From positions 3,038,001 through 3,102,000 of the forward strand of contig CP085834.1 in the NCBI GenBank assembly GCA_020809705.1: DNA of 64,000 bases. Direction: 5' to 3'. Positions 50,101 to 62,382 of the stretch are shown one piece after another. Position numbers and translations under genes: made by a program. The DNA comes from Calonectria ilicicola (lineage: Eukaryota; Ascomycota; Sordariomycetes; Hypocreales; Nectriaceae). The notes beneath the pieces were generated by a model. That model had not been told where the DNA came from, did no database searches, and saw only the letters and a list, made by a program, of their open reading frames with translations. Numbering within the stretch: the stretch's first letter is position 1; every line of letters starts with the position of its first letter.

Positions 50101-52140
50101 CCACCATTGGCCAGTTGCCTTTCACTTACAACAGCTAAGCCTAGTAGAATATAATTACCTGATCTATAATAAGGAGATGCTGGTGATTATACGTTGCCTA
50201 GATGCTTGGAGAGCAGAACTATATAGCTATAGTCTATTTACTATTATTATAGATTATAAAAATCTAATATACTTTATAAAATGTTAGTATTTTATAGAGC
50301 GATAGAGTTATTAGGTAGGATAGCTATTAGAATATGATTTCTAGCTTAAGTATTAATCTAATAGTAAGATAATAGCGCCAAATATACTAAGCTACAGAGA
50401 GCAAGATATACCTAAGAGGGTTAAAGATCTTAAGGAGCAGGGCCATTATCTATAGTTAATCTTTTAACTAATTATTCTACAAAATAAAGTAATTACACTG
50501 AAGTAAGTTATTCTTTAAATAGCCTAAGTAAAGATATTATAGATAGTGGTTTTCTCTGATTATCTAGAGCTATAGGATTTATAGAATTAAGCTATTACTA
50601 TAGATAAGATTTATATAAGTATATATATTATAGTATAATAGCAGGAGCAAAGTCTGCTACCTAAGTTAAGTCTGAAGGTTTAGATCTTAGAATATACTTT
50701 AAATGCTGAAGGTTAGTTAACCTTCTAAGACCGGTTATAGGTATTTAGTAGTGAGATTGATATAAAGGTATTATATACTTATATTATATAGATAAAGTAT
50801 AATACTACTATTAGAGGTTATTTAGGCCATGATAGTATAATAGTCTTAGTATTAAGGCAATTCTTTTAGCTAGGATTATTATAGCTAGTTTGTTAGTTTA
50901 TTGCTAATTGTCAAGTTTGCAGAAGAAGTTATATCTGGCAGCAGTTAAAGAGAGAGCTATTAAAGCCTTTACTAGTTCTAGAATAGCCATAGAGTGATCT
51001 AGCTATAGATTTCATAACAGATCTTCCTCCAACAAGTAAGAATAAGTCTTAATATCTATAGGTAATAATTAATTAATTTACATAAGCTATTATACTTAAG
51101 ATTATACCTATAATAAAAGTAGAAGCCTATGCAGAATGGTTCCTTAGCTGCTATTACAGATCACATAGGATACCCTAGTCTATTATTAGTAACTAAAGGA
51201 GCAATTGGACCAATAGGTTCTGGCAAGCCTTCTATAAGCTAGCTGGTATTATATAGTAGCTTAGCATAGTATACCATCTATAGACCGATAGGGGGCTAGA
51301 ATGGATAAACTAGGAAATCTAAGTATATCTATGAGCATATATTTGCTATTTGTAAAAGAATTAGGGTCATTATCTCTTAGCAGCGTAGTTAGTACTAAAT
51401 AATTGTGAGAACTTGGCTATAGGGATAAGTTCTTTCTTCTTAAAGTATAAGTACTATATAAAGCCCTTTAAGGTCCAGGAGATTGTTATGGAGTTATTAC
51501 TAAGTAGCAATAAGGCCCGGGCTAGGAACCTACTATAGAAGATTCAAGATACTATAGAATTTACATAGGCTATAGCAACTGCAATACAATAGCACTATAA
51601 ACAAACAACAAATAAAAAGTAGATATCAGCAGAGAGATTCAAGATTAGAGATAAGGTCTAGGTTAATCTAACCAACTATAAGTCCCCTAGGCCTTATAAG
51701 AAGCTAGATTGGCTATATTAATAATACATTATAATAAAGGTAATAGGTATATATATGGTAGAGATTAATATACTTAAAGTAATATACTTATAATTCTATA
51801 TTAATCTTTTAAAAAAAGTATAATAAGATCCCTTACTAGAATAATAATAAAATAACTTCTAGCCCTTACTAATTTAAGTAAATAATAAAGATAAGTAAAT
51901 AGTTAAAGAAATCCTATATATTAGGTAGAAGTAATAAGAATGAGATAAGATCTAAGAAGCTCTTATTTAATAATATAACTATAAAGAACCTACTTAGTAA
52001 CCAGTAGAGTTCTTAATAGAGCTAGAAGCCCTAAATATATATAAAGCTACCTATAGGCCAATTATAAAATCAGATAGCCTAATAAGCAAGTATATAGCAC
52101 TAAAGCAATAAAGTCACCACTTAAAAGAGAGGGAGGGTAA

Positions 52141-52352
52141 TATTATAAGCTAAAGCCTAGTAGAGGATTATAGCTATACTATATCTATCTAAATTAAACT
52201 TTATAATTATATTGGTAGTGAGGGTACATTAAGATATATATAATTAGAAGAATATATTCTTTTAATTATCTTCTTCTTCTTTCTCCTTAGCTTTAGATAG
52301 ACTAATATAGAGCACCCTTTAGGTTGAATAAACCCAGGACTAGCCCTTCACA
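52141..52352 (+). repeat. Element C, 3' LTR
   Basis: 212 bp, starting TATTATAAGCTAAAG (mutated TGTCACAGGCTGAAG) and ending CTTCACA. Preceded by a polypurine tract and followed by the ATATT duplication. Confidence 0.87.
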
Positions 52353-53742
52353 ATATTAAAATTAAAAAATTAAATAATATCTACAATATTACATTAACTA
52401 TAAGCAAACTAATTAAGTAAAAAAATTATCTATTACACAATTAGTATATAATATATCTTATAATTATAGTATTAAAATAATACTAGTAAAAGCTAACTTT
52501 AGTTTTATATTAGATACTTATTAAGCCCCCTTAAAAGATATAATTTAAGTAAAAGCTATAATTAAGTTAGATAATTTAAGAAAATTATATAAAGAAATAA
52601 AGATAGAACTTAAATTTGTTTATAATATAATAAAAAGATATTATAATTTAAAAAGGCTAAAAGGACCATTCTTCTTAAAAAAAGATATAATCTACTTAAT
52701 AATAAAAAATCTTATAATAAAAAAATAAAATAAAAAAATTAACTTTATATAGATTAAATTATACCTAATTAAAAGAAAAATATCAAAAAACAACTATAAG
52801 CTCGATCTCCTAGATAATATTAAGGTCTACCCTATCTTCTATATCTTACTATTAGAACTAGGTAAGGGTATTTAAGTAAATATAAGACCTAAATATAAAT
52901 TATAAATAGAAAACTTAGAAAATTAATAAAAAGTTAAAAAGATATTATAAAGAAAAAGAAAGATAGAAAATTTAAAATTAAATAAAAAGATTATAAAGAA
53001 ATAATTTAAAAACTAATAAAATACCTTATATATTACTTAAAGATACTAGAAGTATTCCTAAAAATATAATACTAAGTAAATCATTAAAATCAATAATATT
53101 CTAATTAATAATATCTATAGCCTCTAAAGATTACATCTAAATAATAACCTCTAACTTTATCCAATCTATATCCTCTAACTTATTTAAAGAAAAAAGATCT
53201 TAATATACTATTTCCATATCTCTTATTTTAAATTAATATTTTTAATAATAAAAGTAAAATAAACAATTTAAGGATTCTTAAACTTTAACCTAAGCCATAA
53301 GCACCTCTACTTAAACATAAAGGAACTTCTCTTTAGCCACCTCTTTCTTTACATTTAAATAATTAAACTCCCAATTTATCTAGATTATTATAAATATTAA
53401 TACTTATTTATACTTATTATTTATAAAATCATATATATATAGCTAAAAATACCTCTAAAGTATTATATATTTTATTATAATAAATATATTTATTATAATA
53501 ATCACTAGAATCTAGTAATATCTTATATTATAAACCCTTAAAAGAATAAAAAGAATATAATATAACTTTAAAATCTATTAAATTAATAAACTAAGCTTAA
53601 ATATTAATATAAAGATATAGTTTAAAAATATCTAGATCTTAAGGTATAATTAGAAAATATTTTAAAGATTAAGAATAAGGAACTTATATATAAGATCAAC
53701 CTAATAAGCCTTAAGGATAAGATTAATAAAGAAAGGATATTA

Positions 53743-54138
53743 TATTATAACCTATAATATACCTAGGCAGTTAAATAAGGTAGAAATAATACTTACTTAC
53801 CTTATAGCCCTATATTAACTAATAAAAAAGCACTTATAAGCAATTATTTACAAATATTAATAATCACCCTATAATTACTACCTTAATTACTAATATATTA
53901 AATAGAACTAATACAATAAGCACCTATTAAATAATAATATATAGATAGATTAGAATCCACCCTTATAACTAATACTAACTAGCTTTTAATATAACTTGAT
54001 TACCTTAATTACAATTAACTATTATTTAATATAATATTTCTATTGCTTTATTTACTATAATACATCTAATTACCCTGCTAACAATAAATCCTTCATTTTG
54101 ATTGGTTTATTAAGTTAGGAATTGACCAGACCGTTATA
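53743..54138 (+). repeat. Element B, 3' LTR
   Basis: 396 bp, starting TATTATAACC and ending GACCGTTATA. Its right end is lightly mutated. Followed by GTTTG, the target-site duplication. Confidence 0.88.
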
Positions 54139-54143
54139 GTTTG

Positions 54144-57100
54144 AACCTATTATAAGAGATTATCTGGAAAATAAGGATAATGTTGATTAAAATGAAGAGA
54201 TTTGAGAGATCTTTAAAGATTAGGAATATTTTAAAATTATTATTAAAGATAATTTTAATATAATTAATATAAAATAATAAATTATAAATTAGTTATATAA
54301 ACTTAAATAAATAAAATCTTGTAATTAATATTTAATTAAGTTTAAAAAAATTATAATATAAATAGCCTAAGATAATAATATATTAATAGAACTTTATTAT
54401 AAAGGCTTAAAAAGTAAAGTTAAGAATAAAATCTATAAAGAAAATTAATTAAAAAAACTCTTAAAATATATTAAAAGTATTATTAAAATTGATAAAAGAT
54501 AATTTAACTAATATAAAGAATATGCCCAAGATAATAAAAACCTATATATCCTAAATAAAGGAAAAATCCAGAATAAGCAATAAAGCATCGCATATAGGAC
54601 TTATTTAAGATTAATAGAACTTAATATTATTTAAAGGTATAATAAAAGTAAGATTATCTACTTTAATTATGGAAAGAAAGAATATAAATCTTTTAAATAT
54701 TATTCTTTAAAAATAGGAAATTAGTTCAAACCTATATTAGAAGAATAAAAATAACTTAATACTATAAAAACTTAATAGACCCTAGTACTAGAAGGAAAAG
54801 AGGATACTATAGGAAAAGTTATTCTTATTATTATTAAGAAATATAAACTAATTATTATAATTAAATAATATATAGAAAACTATAAATTATATAAAATAAA
54901 ACTTACTTTATAATAAGAAATTAATAAAGCTATTTAAAAAGTATAATTAACTTAATAAAAAGGCTAGTTCTATTTTTCTTATAAATGATTGGAATAAGCT
55001 AAGAAGATAGAAATCCTTATATCTATCCTAGATATATATACTAATAAAGCACTAATATAATAGGATACCTGCACTTATAATAAAAATAAAAATAGGAAAT
55101 AAACAACTAATATTAAAAAAATGGCCTAATAAGTTAAAGAATCCTTATAGAATAAAGATAAAGTCTTCCTACTTATATAAAGCAAATAATAACTAAGAAA
55201 CTATAATCCCTAATCTATCTAATATAAAAAGAATAACCTTAGACTAAATATAATATATAAAGAATATAAGAATATCTTATAAATAAATTATTATAATTAT
55301 AACTACCTTTAATATATAAAATAAAAGTAATATATAATATACTTTCTTATTAAAGTAAAAGATATAGTTATTTACTATACTTATAAAAGATATTTTAATT
55401 AATATAAAATAATAAAAAGAAATCCCTACTACTAGTTCACTATATTAAAACCAGATAAGCTTAAGTTCTCTAATTACAATAAGCTATCCTAAAATAAATA
55501 TTAAAACCTCAAATATAATATCTATATAATAAATAAAACAATAGCCTAGTACCAAATAAAACCAAAAAATAAATAAAGCCTTCTATAGAAGAGTAATAGA
55601 AGCGGCTAGGGCAATAACCCCTAGAATTACCAAAAGAACTTCTTAAAAAGCTTTATACTCTATAACTAAAGAGCAACCCTAATAATAACTAGAAGTAAAA
55701 ATAAGGATTAAAAGAAAGTAGTATAATACTATAGTGGATAATAGAGTTAAATAAAATTATATTAATTTTTAAATAATTAACTAACTTTAACTACTATAGA
55801 TAATAAAAATCAACCTATATAAAATCATTAATATAAAAAAACCCCTTTTAATTATAATAATAGTATTATAAATAAAAAGATTAATTATTTAAAAATTTTT
55901 ATTAAAAGAAAAAATTAAAAAATAATTTTTAATATTATTAATATTAAATAGTATAATCTAGTTTTAAGGTATCTATAATTATACTAATATAATCCTAATA
56001 TCTATTAATATACTAACTAAGTATAAATACCTAAGAAATATAATATAACTAATAATATTTTTATAAAATATAATAAAAGATCTTAAACTTCTAGCTTTAA
56101 TTAAATAAAAGATATAAATAAAGAAAAATCTTTATTACCTAAAGAAATAAAATATAAATATAAGAATAATTAAAAAAAATAAAAATAATAAATAATTGCT
56201 TACTTTAGAATATAATTTTAATAAATTAATAAAAGCCTTAAAGAAATAAAGGCTAAAGTAGAAATAAATAGATTATATAATATACACCTATAATACCAAA
56301 TCTATAAAAAGCTCTTTATAAAAGAACTAGATATTAGATTACTTAAGTTTAATTAATAAGATTATAAAATTATCCTTAAAAATAGATCTAATATCTAATT
56401 TTACTTTATTTATAATCTTAATTAAATTAAGCTTAATACCTTAAAAGAATACATCTAAGATATACTTAAAAAAGGATATATCTATATTTTAAACTCTAAA
56501 GCTAATTACCCTATTATATTTATATCTAAGAAAAATAGAAAATTATACCTTATTATAGACTACTAATAGCTTAATAATATTACTATTAAAGATTATACTC
56601 TATTACTATTAATTAATAAAATAAAAGATTGCCTTTATAAAACTAATATCTTTACTATATTAGATCTTAAAAGAATATATAATCTTATTTATATTAAAGA
56701 AAAATATAAATAGAAAACCACTTTCTAAATAAAATTTAAATTATTTAAATATTTAATTATACCTTTTAAATTTATAAATATACTAATATTATTCTAATAA
56801 ATAATAACTAATATATTATAAAAATACTTAAATATCTTTATTATTTATTATTTAAATAATATTCTTATTTTCTTTAAAAATAAAGAAGAATATAAAAAAT
56901 ATATTTATAAGATCTTAAAAGCCCTTTAAAATATCAAACTTTTAATTAAATTAGAAAAAAGTAAATTCTATACTTAAAAAGTAGAATTTCTAGAATATAT
57001 TATTAGCTCTAATGAAATTCATATAGACCTAAAGAAAGTTACTATAATAAAAGATTGGAAGGAATCTACTAATATAAAGGAAGTATAAGCCTTTCTTAGA

Positions 57101-57282
57101 TTTATTAATTATTATTAAAGATTTATTAAAGGATTTAATAAAATCATTTTAAATATAATAGAACTAACTAAAAAAGGAATTACCTTTTAATAAAGAAATA
57201 AAGTATAATAATTATTTAAAATTATAAAAAATGCTATTTTAAAAGAACCTATCCTTATAATATTCAACCCTAATAAGCCTAT
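54144..57282 (+). mobile_element. Element A resumed: rest of gag and part of pol (RIP-mutated)
   Basis: Continues A's gag exactly where B interrupted it, matching E from about 60881 onward. Covers the zinc knuckle (decayed, near 54650), the gag-pol junction (near 55560), protease and reverse transcriptase (decayed YLDD region near 56850). Interrupted at 57282 by the solo LTR. Confidence 0.85.
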
Positions 57283-57678
57283 TATAACAATCTGGTCAAT
57301 TCCCAACTTAATAAACCAATCAAAATAAAGGATTTATTATTAATAAGATAATTAAATATATTATAATAAATAAAATAATAAAAATATTATATTAAATAAT
57401 AATTAATTACAATTAAAATAACTAAATTATATTAAAAGCTAATTAATATTAACTATAAAAGCAGATTCTAATCTATCTATATACTATTACTTAATAAGCA
57501 CTTACTATATTAATTCTATCTAATATATTAATAATCAAGATAGTAATCACAAGGTAATCACCAATACTTATAAGTAATCGCTTATGAGCGCTTCCTTATT
57601 GGTTAGTGTGGGGCTATAGGGTAGGTGAGCATCGTTTCTGCCTTATTTGACCGCCCAGGTGTGTCATGGGTCATAACA
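57283..57678 (-). repeat. Inverted solo LTR of the A/B/E family
   Basis: 396 bp, collinear with the reverse complement of the intact LTR. Flanked by CCTAT at 57278-57282 and 57679-57683, a clean 5-bp target duplication. No internal sequence remains, so it is the product of LTR-LTR recombination. About the last 150 bp are lightly mutated. Confidence 0.9.
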
Positions 57679-57683
57679 CCTAT

Positions 57684-60095
57684 AGAGCTAGAAACCAATA
57701 CATTGGACTTCGCCCTAGAGGCCTAGATTGGACAATAAGATAAACAAGGAAACCTATATCCTATAGTATTCTACTTATATAAGCTATATAGCTTTAAGCT
57801 AAATTACTTTATCTATAATAAAGAATTCCTTACTATTATTAATACTTTTAAAAATTCTAATAATAATTTTTAAAAAGTAATTATAAAATTATAATATATA
57901 TTAATTATAAAAATATTACTTACTTTACAATTACTTAAAAACTTAATAAAAGGTAATTATAATATATAGAATATCTATCTAAATTTAACTATTAAATTGT
58001 TCATATTAAAGAGACTAAGAATAGCTATACTAATACAATCAGCCGCTAACCTAACTACAATATAGAAAAACCAAAAACACAAAAAAAACTATTAATTTAT
58101 AATACTAATAGAGAACTAGAATAAGCCTTAATTAATAAAATAATAATAAAAATAAAGAAAATAATTATTATTATAAGAATAGGAGGATTACCATATATAA
58201 CTAGAACCACTACTATAAAAATACTAATACAATAAGTAGAATAAAATAATCTACTATTAAGGAAAATCAAAAAATATAATCTAGTACTTTTAGAAGAAGA
58301 AAAAACAAACTACTTATAAATATTAAAAGAATATTAAATAAAATTAATAAAGGATATTTATAAATATCCCTTATATAACTATAAAGGTATTAATAAAACC
58401 CTTGAATAAGTTAAATAGATATTTTCTTTTAATAAAATAAAAAAGAAAGTTGAATAAGTATATAAGAAATATAGCCTATATTAATACTCTAAAAAACCAA
58501 GATATAAACTATATAGATTATTATAACTATCTTTTATTATATAATGATTATAGGATTTAATTATAATAGACTTTATTATTAATCTCCCTTTATCAGTAGA
58601 CCCTATTATAAAAGTATATTATAATAATATTTTTATTATTATAGATTATTTTATAAAAATAATATATTATCTTCTTTATAATAAAGTAATAAAAGAAGAA
58701 TAATTTACCTATCTTTTCTTTTAAAATATAATTACTATATATAGATTACTAATTGAAATTATTTTAAATAAAGGATAATTATTTATATTTAAATTTTAAT
58801 AAAGCCTAATATTTTTAATAGAATTAAACTATAAATTAAGCATAACCTTCTACCTTTAAATAAATAGGCAAACCAAATATCAAAACTAGGAAATTAAGTA
58901 ATATCTATAATACTATATTAATTATAAGTAAACTAATTAGGTAGAAAAGTTACTTATTATATAATTAACATATAATATATCCTATAATTATAATATTAAG
59001 ATAATACTAATAAAAGCTAACTTTAGTTTTATACTAAATGCTTACTAAGCCCTCTTAAAAGATATAATTTAAGTAAAAGCTATAATTAAATTAGATAATT
59101 TAAAAAAATTATATAAAAAAATAAAAATAGAACTTAAGTTTATTTATAATATAATAAAAAGATATTATAATCTAAAAAGATTAAAAGGACTATCCTTCTT
59201 AGAAAGAGATATAGTCTACCTAGTAATAAAAAATCTTATAATAAAAAAATAAAATAAAAAAATCAACTTTATATAAATTAAACTATACCTAATTAAAAGA
59301 AAAATATTAGAAAATAACTACAAGCTTAACCTCCTAGATAATATTAAGATCCACTTTATCTTCTATATCTTACTATTAGAACCAGGCAAGGGTATTTAGG
59401 TAAATATAGAACTTAAATATAAACTATAAATAGAAAATCTAGAAAATTAATAGAAAGTTAAGAAGATATTATAGAGAAAAGAGGAAAATAGAAAATTTAA
59501 AATTAAATAAAAAGGCTATAAAAAAATAACTTAAAAACCAATAAAATACCTTATATACTACTTAAAGATACTAAAAGTATTCCTAAAGATATAATATTAA
59601 GCAAATTATCAAGATTAATAGTATTCTAATTAATAATATCTATAGCCCCTAAAGATTACATCTAAATAATAACCTCTAATTTTACCTAATCTATATTCTT
59701 TAACTTATTTAAAAAAAAGACTTTAATATATTATTTTTATATCTTTTATTTTAAATTAATATTTCTAATAATAAAGATAGAATAAATAATTTAAGAATTC
59801 TTAAACTTTAGTTTAAATTATAAGTGCCTTTACTTAGATATAAAGGAATTCCTCCTTAGCTATCTCCTCCTCTATATTTAAACAATTAGACTCCTAATTT
59901 ATCTAGATTATTGTAGATATTAATACCTACTTACACTTATTATTTATAAAAATTATATATATATAGCCAAAGATATTTTTAAAGTATTATATATTTTATT
60001 ATAATAGATATATTTATTATAATAATTATTAGAATCTAATAATATCTTATACTATAAATCCTTAGAAAAATAAAAAAAATATAATATAATTTTAA
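57684..60095 (+). mobile_element. Element A resumed: end of pol and 3' region, interrupted by element E
   Basis: Continues A from RNase H through integrase (decayed codons near 58350 for an integrase zinc-binding block) and the 3' tail, collinear with B's 57684-equivalent through about 53560. A's own 3' LTR is not seen before E begins and should lie beyond the window. Confidence 0.82.
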
Positions 60096-60490
60096 TGTTA
60101 TGACCCATGACACGCCTAGGCGGTCTACGACGGCAGAACTAACACCTACCTACCCTATAGCCCCACACCAACCAATAAGGAAGCGCTCACTCGCGATCAC
60201 CCATAATGTTGGTGATCACCCTGTGATCACCCATCCGATCACCAATACTTAGATAGAACCAACACAGTGAGCGCCTACTACGATAATAGTATATAGACAG
60301 GTTAGAATCCGCCCTTATGGCCGATACTAGCCAGCTTTCAATACAACTTGGTTACCTCAATTGCGATTGACTATTACCTAACGTAACACTTCCATTGCTC
60401 TATTTACCATAACGCGCCTAACCATCCTGCCAACAATAAACCCTTCGTTCTGATTGGTTCATCAAGTTGGGAATTGACCAGACCGTTACA
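60096..60490 (+). repeat. Element E, 5' LTR
   Basis: 395 bp with TG...CA ends (TGTTATGACCC to GACCGTTACA). Not RIP-mutated. Reference for recognising the five related LTR copies in the window. Confidence 0.92.
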
Positions 60491-60543
60491 CGTTGAAAGC
60501 TCTTGTTCAGTTGGTTACCCGCGTCAACAATTGAGCAATAACA

Positions 60544-62325
60544 ATGTCCGGAAAGAACCCCGCCGCCACTGCTCCTCCTAGCAACGCCGAGTTGACTACG
60601 GAACTGCAGCAGGTTAAGAAGAAACTCGCAGATGCACAAGCACAACTTAAAGCAGAAAAAGCCGGAACCACCACGGTTGAAGGAAACAAGGGTAAAGACA
60701 TTGGTGAAATTCTGAGACCCCCGGTCCCAGAGCCCTTCCTAGGAAAGGCTGCCGATGTAGTCCCCTTCCTCACCCGAATGAAGGGATACTTCCGCTTTTT
60801 CCCAACGCGACTTGCAACCCCCGAAGCCCAGGTACTATACACCAAAACCCTCCTCCAAGGAGACGCAGGAGTATGGTTTGAACCCATCATGAGAGACTAT
60901 CTGGAAAACGAGGACGACGCCGACCAAAATGAAGAGACCCGAGAGATCTTCAGAGACTGGGAACATTTCGAAACCGCTATTAAAGACAATTTCGGCACGA
61001 TCGATATGGAACAACAAGCTGTAAACCAGTTATACGAACTTAAACAAACAAAATCCTGCAGCCAGTATTCGGCCGAGTTCAAAAGGATTGCAGCACGAAC
61101 AGCCTGGGATGACGACGCACTAATGGAACTCTACTATAGAGGCCTGAAGGGCGAAGTCAAGGACGAAATCTATAAAGAAGACCGGCCAGAAAAACTCTCG
61201 GAGTATATCAAAAGTGCTGTCAAGATCGACGAAAGACAATTTAACCGACGCAAGGAACGCGCCCGAGATAACAAAAACCCATATATCCCGAATAAAGGAA
61301 AAACCCAGAATAAGCAACAAAGCACCGCACACGGGACTCATTCAGGGCCAATGGAACTCGGCGCCACCCAGGGGTATGACAAAAGTAAGATTACCTGCTT
61401 CAACTGCGGGAAAAAAGGACATAAATCCTTCGAATGCCGCTCCCCGAAAACAGGAAATCAGTTCAAACCCATACCAGAAGGACAGAAACAACTCAACACT
61501 ATGAAAACTCAATGGACCCCGGTACCAGAAGGAAAAGAGGATACCACAGGAAAAGTTGTTCTTGCTGTCATTAAGAAACATGAACCAACCACCATAGTTA
61601 AGCAATGTACGGAAAACCATGAGTTGCGCAAGGTAAAACTCACTCCGCAACAAGAAATCGATGAAGCCATCCGAAAAGCATGGTCAACCCGACAAGAAGG
61701 CCAGTCCTGCCTTCCCCACGAATGGTTGGAACGAGCCAAGAAGATAGGAATCCCTGCATCCATCCTAGATGTGTATACCGACAAAGCACCAGCATGGTGG
61801 GATACCTGCACTTATGACGAAAATGGAAACAGGAAATGGACAACTAGTATTAAAAGAATGGCCCAACAAGTCAGGGAACCCTCGTGGGACGGAGACAAAG
61901 TCTTCCTACTTGCGCGAAGCGAATGGCAACCAGGAAACCGCGACCCCCGACCTATCCAACATAAGGAGGATGACCCTAGACTAAACACGGTACACGAAGA
62001 ACATAAGAACATCTCATGGGTAAGCTGCTACGACCACGACTGCCTCCAACACATGGAACAAAAGCAGCATGCAGCATGCTTTCCCATTAGGGTAGAAGAC
62101 GTGGTCATCCACCGCGCCTATGGGAGACACTTCGACCGACACGAAGTAACGGGAAGAAACCCCCACTACCAGTTCACTATGTTGGAACCAGGTGAGCCTG
62201 AGTTCCCCGATTGCAGCGAGCTGCCCTGGAATGAATGTCAAGACCCCAAATGCGATATCCACATGATAGATAAAGCAATGGCCTGGCACCGAACAAAACC
62301 AAAAAACGAGCGGAGCCCCCTGTAG
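60544..62325 (+). CDS. gag: Retrotransposon Gag polyprotein with CCHC zinc knuckle
   Basis: 593 residues, starting 54 nt after the LTR. A coiled-coil-like, Lys/Gln-rich N-terminus (about 15-45) precedes a retrotransposon Gag capsid region (VWFEPIMRDYLE, AVNQLYELKQTKS, YSAEFKRIAARTAWDDDALMELYYRGLK) typical of Ty3/gypsy. A basic segment follows, then the zinc knuckle C285-x2-C288-x4-H293-x4-C298. The region after 300 is long and hydrophilic. Gag forms the cytoplasmic virus-like particle and packages element RNA. The stop (62323-62325) lies 16 nt after a slippery A-AAA-AAC heptamer at 62301-62307, a candidate -1 frameshift site leading to pol. Confidence 0.9.
   Translation: MSGKNPAATAPPSNAELTTELQQVKKKLADAQAQLKAEKAGTTTVEGNKGKDIGEILRPPVPEPFLGKAADVVPFLTRMKGYFRFFPTRLATPEAQVLYTKTLLQGDAGVWFEPIMRDYLENEDDADQNEETREIFRDWEHFETAIKDNFGTIDMEQQAVNQLYELKQTKSCSQYSAEFKRIAARTAWDDDALMELYYRGLKGEVKDEIYKEDRPEKLSEYIKSAVKIDERQFNRRKERARDNKNPYIPNKGKTQNKQQSTAHGTHSGPMELGATQGYDKSKITCFNCGKKGHKSFECRSPKTGNQFKPIPEGQKQLNTMKTQWTPVPEGKEDTTGKVVLAVIKKHEPTTIVKQCTENHELRKVKLTPQQEIDEAIRKAWSTRQEGQSCLPHEWLERAKKIGIPASILDVYTDKAPAWWDTCTYDENGNRKWTTSIKRMAQQVREPSWDGDKVFLLARSEWQPGNRDPRPIQHKEDDPRLNTVHEEHKNISWVSCYDHDCLQHMEQKQHAACFPIRVEDVVIHRAYGRHFDRHEVTGRNPHYQFTMLEPGEPEFPDCSELPWNECQDPKCDIHMIDKAMAWHRTKPKNERSPL
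62301..62307 (+). promoter_or_regulatory. Candidate -1 ribosomal frameshift heptamer
   Basis: A-AAA-AAC, in register with the gag reading frame (CCA AAA AAC), just before the gag stop. This is the classical X-XXY-YYZ slippery form. The mutated copies A and B keep the A-run, with the final C changed to T. Confidence 0.45.
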
Positions 62326-62382
62326 AAGAGCAGCAGGAGCGGCTAGGGCAACGACCCCGGAGTTACCGAAAGAACTCCCTAA

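Larger units (their letters stand above)
46984..52352 (+). mobile_element. Element C: a second Ty3/gypsy family nested in B
   Basis: 5,369 bp with 212-bp LTRs and a 5-bp duplication ATATT at 46979-46983 and 52353-52357. Decayed domains in order: protease-like near 48495 (TGCDTFA-like codons), reverse transcriptase (RYPLPLI near 49340, VYLDNILIYS near 49590), RNase H (about 50030-50350) and integrase (about 50800-51400, with a WSDLAIDFITDLPP-like block near 50990). A purine-rich GAGAGGGAGGG tract precedes the 3' LTR. Its LTR is unlike those of A, B and E. It is RIP-mutated but less so than B, consistent with later arrival or weaker targeting. Confidence 0.88.
41865..54138 (+). mobile_element. 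Element B: full-length RIP-mutated Ty3/gypsy element, itself interrupted by C
   Basis: Bounded by 396-bp LTRs (41865-42260 and 53743-54138) and a GTTTG target-site duplication. Without C and its duplication it is about 6.9 kb. The internal order follows element E: gag with a decayed zinc knuckle near 43160, protease, reverse transcriptase (decayed YLDN/YLDD near 45355), RNase H and integrase, and a tail near 52925-53050 whose codons suggest a chromodomain. All frames are destroyed by stops that arise from C-to-T and G-to-A changes, leaving TpA-rich DNA, the signature of RIP. Not coding today. Confidence 0.88.

Noticed and set aside
40429..57250. Absence of long frames in the AT-rich block as evidence for a non-coding RNA locus or centromere
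   Set aside because: Collinearity with intact element E shows the block is mutated retrotransposon; nothing in the sequence specifically marks a centromere.
60507..62289. Antisense frames of 60-127 codons inside gag
   Set aside because: Shadows of the gag reading frame.
61996..62289. Gag C-terminal region as a possible second zinc finger (His/Cys-rich)
   Set aside because: Several Cys and His residues occur, but no spacing matches a known finger.
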